From an uncultured Sporolactobacillus sp. (GTDB lineage: Bacteria; Bacillota; Bacilli; Bacillales; Sporolactobacillaceae): a stretch of DNA of 10,803 bases. Every line of letters begins with the position of its first letter. Within the stretch, counting starts at the first letter, position 1. The DNA lies in NCBI GenBank assembly GCA_900543345.1, contig UQRJ01000074.1:1-10803 (forward strand), given 5' to 3'. The notes beneath the pieces were generated by a model. It was not told the origin of the DNA. It was given only the letters and a program-made list of their open reading frames with translations, and ran no database searches. Below are positions 6,446 to 10,803 of the stretch, in pieces. The translations under genes were made by a program, and so were the position numbers.

Positions 6446-8035
6446 TTATTGAATCCCCTTTTTTAATAACCTTTCGAATTCCTCGCGAACTTGCGGAACC
6501 GATAATCCGACAATGACCTGCAGAGCCTTACCGTGGCGGACTATTCCGTGAGCTCCGCCACTCTTGAAGGCTGCATCCGACTGGACGAGGTTTTCGTCCT
6601 TCACCGTCACACGCAGTCGCGTCGCACAATTAGTGACATCCTGAATATTGTCGTAGCCTCCCAGTGCGTCGAGATAGGTCGCTGCCGCTTCCATGTATTG
6701 ATTTGTTGCTGCCGTTTTCTTATTTCCGGCCACCTTCTTTTTGTAGTCCGCTTTCGTGTAAAGCTGTGTTTCTTCACTGTCCGCCTCGCGGCCGGGCGTC
6801 GCAAAATTAAATTTCAGAATCAAGAAACGGAACAGGAAGAAGTAGATCGCGACAAATAGTAAACCGATGATCCACTGAGTGATCCACGCGGTCCAGTGAT
6901 TCGCGAACAGTGGAATCCAGTTCTTTGTCGCCATGTCGATAATTCCGCTATCCAAGTTGCCGGAAACCCCGAAGAAGAACATCGTCGCATCCATAACCCC
7001 GCAAAGCAAAGCATGAATGATGAACAGAATGGGAGCGGCAAACAAAAAGGTAAATTCAAAGGGTTCGGTAATACCGGCCGCTATCGCGGTTAAAACTGCC
7101 GGAATTAAGAGAGCCAAGACTTTTTTTCTCTTTTCAGGCTTGGCTGTGACATAGAAAGCCGCGGCAATGCCGATTGGCGGCCAGATCTTATCATTCCCGA
7201 AGAGATCGAACCCACCGGCGGGGAATAGTTGCTTTAGCGATTTTGTTGATTCGGCAAAATCTTGCATGTGTGCCAGCCAATATTTAACGGTGCCGTCCGG
7301 GACAACCGCCGGTCCATACAAAAAGGGAATGTAGATGAAGTGATGAAGTCCCGTCGGAATGAGCACACGTTCAAGAAAACTGTAAAGGAAGACGCCGAAA
7401 ACACCCGATGACGCCATAAAAACCTGTAGTGACGCGATTCCCTTTTGCACAACCGGCCATACAAAACAAGTAATTAAAGCAAGCGGAAGCATGACGAAGA
7501 ATCCCAGAATAACGACGAATGCGGATCCCTGGAAAACGCCCAGCCATTCCGGCAGTTTGGTATTGAAATAACGATTGTGTAACCAGACTACCACGGCAGA
7601 CAGCAAGATTGCACCGATGACGCTGGTATCCAATGTTTTAATACCGGCAATCAGTTTCAGTCCGGTTCCTGAACCCGGATCGACATTAAAATTGACGCCG
7701 AAGGTCTTTCCCCAAAATTGCAGCATGGTACTGACAAAATAATTGAAGGTGAGATAAACAATCAATGATTCCATTGCCGCACGTCCATTGGCTTCTTTAG
7801 CCAGGCCGATCGGCAGCCCAACGACAAAAAGCAATTCCATCTGGTTAAAAACAGTCCATCCTCCGTTTTCAATGACTGTCCAGAACTGATACCAGAAAGT
7901 GCCCGTGTCCGCTAATCCGCCGACAATCATTGGATTGGTACACATGATCGAGATGGCGAGAATAATACCTGAAAAGGCGAACAGGAGCACCGGTGTAAAC
8001 ATTGCACCGCCAAAGCGTTGTATCTTTTGCATCAT
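6446..8035 (-). CDS. malP: Maltose / alpha-glucoside PTS transporter EIICB (MalP/GlvC-like)
   Basis: This 529-aa membrane permease imports maltose or a related alpha-glucoside and phosphorylates it at the expense of PEP through HPr, EI and an EIIA. Residues 1-410 form the hydrophobic EIIC domain, with about ten membrane segments. They include GLHHFIYIPF (229-238) and the glucose-superfamily motif GITEPFEFTFLF (321-332), whose Glu324 is in the sugar-binding position. A hydrophilic linker (about 411-445) leads to EIIB (446-529), with the phosphorylation cysteine C470 in TNCATRLRV. There is no EIIA domain, as in B. subtilis MalP/GlvC, so phosphate must come from a separate EIIA. The start is the first of two ATGs, with AAGGGG 8 nt upstream on the minus strand. 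It is divergent from glvA and convergent with glvR. Confidence 0.92.
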   Translation of the reverse strand: MMQKIQRFGGAMFTPVLLFAFSGIILAISIMCTNPMIVGGLADTGTFWYQFWTVIENGGWTVFNQMELLFVVGLPIGLAKEANGRAAMESLIVYLTFNYFVSTMLQFWGKTFGVNFNVDPGSGTGLKLIAGIKTLDTSVIGAILLSAVVVWLHNRYFNTKLPEWLGVFQGSAFVVILGFFVMLPLALITCFVWPVVQKGIASLQVFMASSGVFGVFLYSFLERVLIPTGLHHFIYIPFLYGPAVVPDGTVKYWLAHMQDFAESTKSLKQLFPAGGFDLFGNDKIWPPIGIAAAFYVTAKPEKRKKVLALLIPAVLTAIAAGITEPFEFTFLFAAPILFIIHALLCGVMDATMFFFGVSGNLDSGIIDMATKNWIPLFANHWTAWITQWIIGLLFVAIYFFLFRFLILKFNFATPGREADSEETQLYTKADYKKKVAGNKKTAATNQYMEAAATYLDALGGYDNIQDVTNCATRLRVTVKDENLVQSDAAFKSGGAHGIVRHGKALQVIVGLSVPQVREEFERLLKKGIQ

Positions 8036-8092
8036 CGGAACCGCCCCTTTATTTTATGTTTTTACATAATAGGTGAAAAATAGCACTTGCTG

Positions 8093-8130
8093 GCTATGCA
8101 TAGCTTTCGTGACAATTGTCGAAGCGCTTC
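8093..8130. promoter_or_regulatory. Three tandem perfect palindromes upstream of malP
   Basis: GCTATGCATAGC (8093-8104), GACAATTGTC (8111-8120) and GAAGCGCTTC (8121-8130) are each perfect palindromes within 38 bp. The third contains the AAGCGCTT core typical of cre sites. They lie 58-95 bp upstream of the malP ATG, just downstream of the proposed malP promoter. They could be operators or a folded leader RNA. The binding protein is not identified; GlvR and CcpA are the candidates from context. Confidence 0.55.
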
Positions 8131-8137
8131 TGGATTA

Positions 8138-8165
8138 ATCTTAAATCAAATTAAAGCGTTTTCAA
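8138..8165 (-). promoter_or_regulatory. Possible malP promoter with overlapping cre site
   Basis: On the minus strand TTGAAA (8160-8165) lies 16 bp from TAAGAT (8138-8143), a moderate sigma-A match. The cre-like TGAAAACGCTTTAA (8151-8164, minus strand) matches 13 of 14 positions of the CcpA pattern and overlaps the -35 box, which fits catabolite repression. A second -10-like TATTAT (8066-8071, minus) nearer the gene has a poor -35 and could be an activator-dependent alternative. Confidence 0.45.
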
Positions 8166-8353
8166 TGAGTTTCAATAAAAATGGGAATGGGTGAATAGTA
8201 ATGAGAATTGTTTCAATATTGGGGAATTATCACGGACATGAATGAACTTAGCGATCCGTTATGTTTTACAAATCGACATTTTTAGCTGGGTGGTAATTAA
8301 TTGACGGCGATACTTGGTCTCCCTTTTTAATAAAACTAACTTGTTGAGAAAAT

Positions 8354-8405
8354 TCACGGCAAACGTGACTTTACCCAGAATGGATCACGCTTTCCCGATC
8401 ACGCT
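8354..8405. promoter_or_regulatory. TCACG-based inverted and direct repeats upstream of glvA
   Basis: TCACG (8354-8358), a 5-nt spacer, then CGTGA (8364-8368) make an inverted repeat. Two copies of GATCACGCT (8383-8391 and 8397-8405) follow, 14 bp apart. The pentamer also occurs at 8108 (reverse) and 8230 in the same intergenic region. Candidate regulator sites; the factor is unknown. Confidence 0.4.
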
Positions 8406-8428
8406 GAAACGTATTGTAACCGTTTCAA
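8405..8428 (+). promoter_or_regulatory. Operator dyad and cre-like site upstream of glvA
   Basis: TGAAACG (8405-8411), nine bases, then CGTTTCA (8421-8427) form a perfect 7-bp dyad. Its right half is part of TGTAACCGTTTCAA (8415-8428), a cre-like site with one mismatch to TGNAANCGNWNNCA. A weak promoter, TTGTAA (8414-8419) with TAACAT (8436-8441), would place this site on the -35. CcpA repression of glvA is known in B. subtilis, which makes the cre reading plausible. Confidence 0.55.
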
Positions 8429-8490
8429 AGTTGAGTAACATGAGGGGTGTAAACGAGAGATGATAAAAGCTAAACTATGGAGGGATCGTC

Positions 8491-9855
8491 ATGAAGAAAT
8501 TTTCTATTGTCATTGCAGGAGGAGGCAGCACATATACTCCCGGCATTGTCATGACACTGTTGGCCCATCTGGATCGTTTTCCGATCCGCCAGTTAAAACT
8601 CTATGATAATGACGGCCCGCGGCAGAAGATCATTGCCGATGCGTGTCGGGTGATCCTCAGGGAGAAAGCTCCGTCGATCAAATTTGTTGCGACGACCGAT
8701 CCGGAGGAAGGGTTCAGCGATGTGGATTTCGTCATGGCGCAAATTCGCGTCGGCAAATATGCGATGCGCGATAAGGATGAAAAGATTCCGCTAAAGTATG
8801 GTGTCATCGGCCAGGAAACTTGCGGACCGGGCGGAATTGCCTATGGTCTGCGTTCAATCGGCGGTGTGTTGGAGATACTCGATTATATGGAGAAGTATTC
8901 GCCGAACGCCTGGATGTTAAACTATTCGAATCCAGCGGCAATCGTTGCCGAAGCGACACGGCGTCTCAGACCGCATTCGAAGATTCTTAATATCTGTGAC
9001 ATGCCGGTTGCTATTCAGGAACGGATGGCTGAAATTGTCGGCCTAAAGCACTATAATGATTTGGAAGTCCGCTATTTCGGCTTAAATCATTTCGGCTGGT
9101 GGACGTCCATCTGCGATAAGCAAGGCAACGACTTAATCCCGAAACTGCGCGATTACGTGGCCGAACACGGCTACTTGCTTTCTGATGAAAAAGAAAAAGA
9201 TACCGAGCCGAGCTGGAAAGCCACTTTCGGGATGGCTAAAAACACGTTTGCGCTTGATCCGCAGCGTTTTCCCAACACTTATCTGCAATATTATCTGTAT
9301 ACGAAGTATGAAGCCGAGCATATGGACCCTCATCGCACGCGGACGGATGAAGTACGGGCCGGGCGTGAAAAGTTTGTCTTTAATACGTGCAGAGAGATAG
9401 CTGAAAGCCAATCGATTGAAGGTTTGAAATTTAAACCGGACGAACACTCAAATTATATTGTCGATTTATCACGAGCGATTGCTTACAATACACATGAACG
9501 GATGTTAGTGATCGTCGAGAACGATGGCGCCGTCTCCAACTTCGAACCGACGGCCATGGTTGAAGTGCCGTGCATTATCGGCTCGAATGGTCCGGAACGT
9601 CTGACCATGGGAAAAATCCCCCGTTTTCAGAAAGGAATGCTGGAACAGCAAGTGGCCGTCGAAAAGTTGGCAGTTGATGCCTGGATCGAACACTCCTATT
9701 TGAAATTGTGGCAAGCACTGACGCTGTCACATACGGTTCCGGATGCGGCAGTGGCTAAAAAAATTCTGGACGACTTAATCGAGGCTAATAAAGATTACTG
9801 GCCGGAACTGAAAAAAGATGAACGAACACAAAAATTGGAATTGCGTTTGAACTAA
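8491..9855 (+). CDS. glvA: 6-phospho-alpha-glucosidase, GH4 family (GlvA/MalA-like)
   Basis: This 454-aa cytoplasmic enzyme belongs to glycoside hydrolase family 4, which needs NAD+ and a divalent metal, and hydrolyses alpha-linked 6-phospho-disaccharides such as maltose 6-phosphate to glucose and glucose 6-phosphate. The Rossmann nucleotide loop is at the N-terminus (VIAGGGSTYTPGIV, 7-20). GQETCGPGGIAYGLRSI (107-123) and LNYSNPAAIVAEA (143-155) are family blocks. NICDMP (167-172) carries the metal-ligand Cys169 and catalytic Asp170, and LNHFGWW (198-204) carries the second metal ligand His200. PNTYLQYY (261-268) holds the probable Tyr base. CDMP and overall similarity point to an alpha- rather than beta-specific GH4. 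Length fits the family (440-455). GGAGGG (8479-8484) is 6 nt from the ATG. It pairs functionally with the divergent malP. Confidence 0.93.
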   Translation: MKKFSIVIAGGGSTYTPGIVMTLLAHLDRFPIRQLKLYDNDGPRQKIIADACRVILREKAPSIKFVATTDPEEGFSDVDFVMAQIRVGKYAMRDKDEKIPLKYGVIGQETCGPGGIAYGLRSIGGVLEILDYMEKYSPNAWMLNYSNPAAIVAEATRRLRPHSKILNICDMPVAIQERMAEIVGLKHYNDLEVRYFGLNHFGWWTSICDKQGNDLIPKLRDYVAEHGYLLSDEKEKDTEPSWKATFGMAKNTFALDPQRFPNTYLQYYLYTKYEAEHMDPHRTRTDEVRAGREKFVFNTCREIAESQSIEGLKFKPDEHSNYIVDLSRAIAYNTHERMLVIVENDGAVSNFEPTAMVEVPCIIGSNGPERLTMGKIPRFQKGMLEQQVAVEKLAVDAWIEHSYLKLWQALTLSHTVPDAAVAKKILDDLIEANKDYWPELKKDERTQKLELRLN

Positions 9856-9873
9856 TCCAGAAATCGGTCACTC

Positions 9874-9907
9874 GATACCCTGCTATTGCCCCGAATAGCA
9901 GGGTATC
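9874..9907 (+). terminator. Strong hairpin after glvA
   Basis: A perfect 14-bp stem, GATACCCTGCTATT (9874-9887) with AATAGCAGGGTATC (9894-9907), has a 6-nt loop GCCCCG. It lies 18 nt after the glvA stop. No T-run follows directly; CCTTTTAAAAGG (9922-9933), a 12-bp palindrome, comes 14 nt later. It is probably a terminator or 3'-end stabiliser. Confidence 0.65.
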
Positions 9908-9950
9908 TGGCTATCAAGGCCCCTTTTAAAAGGCTCTGTTAAAATTGACT

Positions 9951-10097
9951 GTTGTTTTTCGCTGCAGACGCTCGCTTTCCGCGGGCGATCCGTGAGCCTC
10001 TTCGTTTCGTGTAACTCGCTTCAGAGTTTCCGTTGGCTCACTTTTCCCGCCGGAGTCTCGCGTCTTCCGCTCCAAACAACGGGGCAACAAAAACAAC
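9951..10097. repeat. MITE/REP-like intergenic inverted repeat
   Basis: The outer arms GTTGTTTTT (9951-9959) and AAAAACAAC (10089-10097) are perfectly complementary. Inside, AGACGC (9966-9971) pairs with GCGTCT (10060-10065), GCGGG (9981-9985) with CCCGC (10046-10050), GTGAGCC (9992-9998) with GGCTCAC (10035-10041), and AACTC (10013-10017) with GAGTT (10024-10028). The whole 147 bp can fold into one long arm. The internal wording (CTCGCTTTCCGCGGGCG, GGAGTCTCGCGTCTTCCGC) resembles a repeat I recall as common in Bacillaceae genomes. No coding capacity and no clear target-site duplication are seen. Confidence 0.7.
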
Positions 10098-10199
10098 ATT
10101 ATTTTTAAAAAAAGCCCTATAAAAAATAAAGAAGGCCGGCTTTCGATCGTCAGTATCCAAAATGCTACGAAAATGTGAGCAAGAAAAGGAGGCGTCACG

Positions 10200-10688
10200 A
10201 TGAAGCACAAGATCCGCAGACTAAGTTTGCTGCAAATTTCTTATGCTAAACTTTATAATTACTTGATTGCAATGACTTTATTAATTCCGCTTATTTATGG
10301 TGCTTTTATCTTGCTGAACATGGCGCGGAGCGGGGAAAATTTTCAGTCGCTGCTAATGTCCCGCCCGCTTTACTCGGCCATGTTTATGTCGATGATGCTT
10401 GATTTGCTATGGGGCTACCTGCTTTATCAGTTGAAAAAAGAATCGAAAGGAGAAATGTTTACTTATTGCGCTTTGTTTCTATTAGCTATTTGCCAGTTTT
10501 TGATTAGTAATTTTGTAATCGCTATCATGACCATTTTTGTGATGATGTATTCTGATACTCGTTTAAAAGACTGTGTATCGCTCCATATTTTTTGGCGCAA
10601 TCGCCTTTATACAGCTATGTTGACAGGATTGGTCATTCTATCTTTTCTGTGCAGTTTCGCTATTGTCAGGTTGATATTTTTCGCATGA
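10200..10688 (+). CDS. Small integral membrane protein of unknown function
   Basis: I do not recognise this 162-aa protein. It has a basic N-terminus (MKHKIRR) and four or five hydrophobic segments: about 22-42, 57-77, one or two spans in 85-117, and 138-160. Lys/Arg-rich loops lie at 79-84 and 121-136. No catalytic or binding motif is visible. The start is well supported, with a perfect AGGAGG (10187-10192) 7 nt upstream of the ATG. It lies downstream of the MITE-like repeat, and no clear promoter is seen between them. The next gene begins 27 bp after the stop with its own good ribosome site, so the two are probably co-transcribed. Codons look more AT-rich than in the yrrNO and glycosyltransferase genes. 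Confidence 0.75.
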   Translation: MKHKIRRLSLLQISYAKLYNYLIAMTLLIPLIYGAFILLNMARSGENFQSLLMSRPLYSAMFMSMMLDLLWGYLLYQLKKESKGEMFTYCALFLLAICQFLISNFVIAIMTIFVMMYSDTRLKDCVSLHIFWRNRLYTAMLTGLVILSFLCSFAIVRLIFFA

Positions 10689-10715
10689 AACGTCAGCGTA
10701 TCGGGAGGTATTCAT

Positions 10716-10766
10716 ATGTTTGGAAAATTATTTCAAAAGCAGTCCGTTAGAGCGGAAAACGTATAT
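10716..10766 (+). CDS. 5' end of a truncated gene, possibly PTS EIIA-like
   Basis: Only 17 codons (MFGKLFQKQSVRAENVY) precede the adapter, so the gene is cut by the contig end and not by nature. GGGAGG (10703-10708) is 7 nt from the ATG, which supports a real start. The M-F-x-K-L-F-x-K opening followed by a short link to a V-Y pair resembles the N-terminus of glucose-type EIIA proteins, where VYAPV commonly follows. That would suit the EIIA-less MalP nearby. The evidence is thin, and many other proteins begin this way. Any residues read past 10766 come from adapter. Confidence 0.5.
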
Positions 10767-10803
10767 CTGTCTCTTATACACATCTGACGCTGCCGACGAA
10801 TAG
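10767..10803 (-). other. Nextera read-1 adapter and start of i5 index (artefact)
   Basis: Positions 10767-10799 are the reverse complement of the Nextera read-1 transposase adapter, starting with the inverted Tn5 mosaic end (CTGTCTCTTATACACATCT). The last four bases (ATAG) sit where the i5 index begins, and are too few to identify it. The contig therefore ends in read-through adapter, and the open reading frame that enters it at 10716 is artificially cut. Confidence 0.98.

Larger units (their letters stand above)
8036..8490. promoter_or_regulatory. Divergent malP-glvA control region
   Basis: This 455-bp stretch holds no gene but many symmetric motifs, listed separately: three perfect palindromes (8093-8130), a cre-like site near malP (8151-8164), a dyad overlapping a cre-like site near glvA (8405-8428), and an inverted repeat plus a 9-bp direct repeat built on TCACG (8354-8405). 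TTTCAAT also occurs at 8160, 8170 and 8211. The density suggests several GlvR and CcpA binding sites serving both genes. Confidence 0.6.

Noticed and set aside
6607..7464. Open frames on both strands inside malP
   Set aside because: They are out-of-frame shadows of a full-length EIICB with intact motifs.
8301..8332. Possible glvA promoter with TTGACG -35
   Set aside because: No acceptable -10 box lies at 16-18 bp; the following T-rich tract is a poor match.
8383..8405. CRISPR-like direct repeat
   Set aside because: Only two 9-bp copies with a 5-bp spacer and no cas genes; better explained as a regulator site.

Overview
The biological insert runs from about 48 to 10766. Both ends are Illumina Nextera (Tn5) library adapter carried into the contig: P7 tail, i7 index and read-2 adapter at 1-47, and read-1 adapter with the start of an i5 index at 10767-10803. 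No biology should be read from those ends. The insert looks like a Bacillales (Firmicutes) chromosome of moderate GC. The pointers are YrrN/YrrO-type U32 proteins, a CIRCE (HrcA) operator, CcpA cre-like sites, a B. subtilis-like glv/mal maltose PTS set, strong purine-rich ribosome binding sites, and an intergenic inverted repeat of a kind I recall from Bacillaceae genomes. A Sporolactobacillus-like host is possible but is only a guess.

Layout: (1) 48-473 has no convincing gene but holds nested inverted repeats. (2) 474-2632 is a two-gene operon of U32 proteins, yrrN (trhP1) and yrrO (trhP2), for 5-hydroxyuridine formation at tRNA wobble position 34; a hairpin follows. (3) 2728-5162 is a self-contained transcription unit. 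It has a near-consensus sigma-A promoter, a CIRCE element matching 17 of 18 consensus positions at the predicted transcription start, a GT4-type glycosyltransferase, an overlapping alpha/alpha-barrel (glycosidase-fold-like) gene starting at TTG, and a clear terminator. HrcA control of a two-gene carbohydrate operon is the most unexpected feature here. (4) 5440-9907 is a maltose / alpha-glucoside PTS locus: a GlvR-like RpiR regulator (+), a MalP/GlvC-like EIICB transporter (-) and a GlvA/MalA-like GH4 6-phospho-alpha-glucosidase (+). MalP imports and phosphorylates the disaccharide and GlvA hydrolyses the 6-phosphate product. GlvR probably controls both, and cre-like sites suggest CcpA catabolite repression. 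The 455-bp divergent malP-glvA region is dense in palindromes and dyads. (5) 9951-10097 is a MITE/REP-like intergenic repeat. (6) 10200-10688 encodes an unknown small membrane protein, followed by the first 17 codons of another gene, possibly a PTS EIIA-like protein, cut off by the contig end.

No tRNA, rRNA, CRISPR array or transposase gene was seen.
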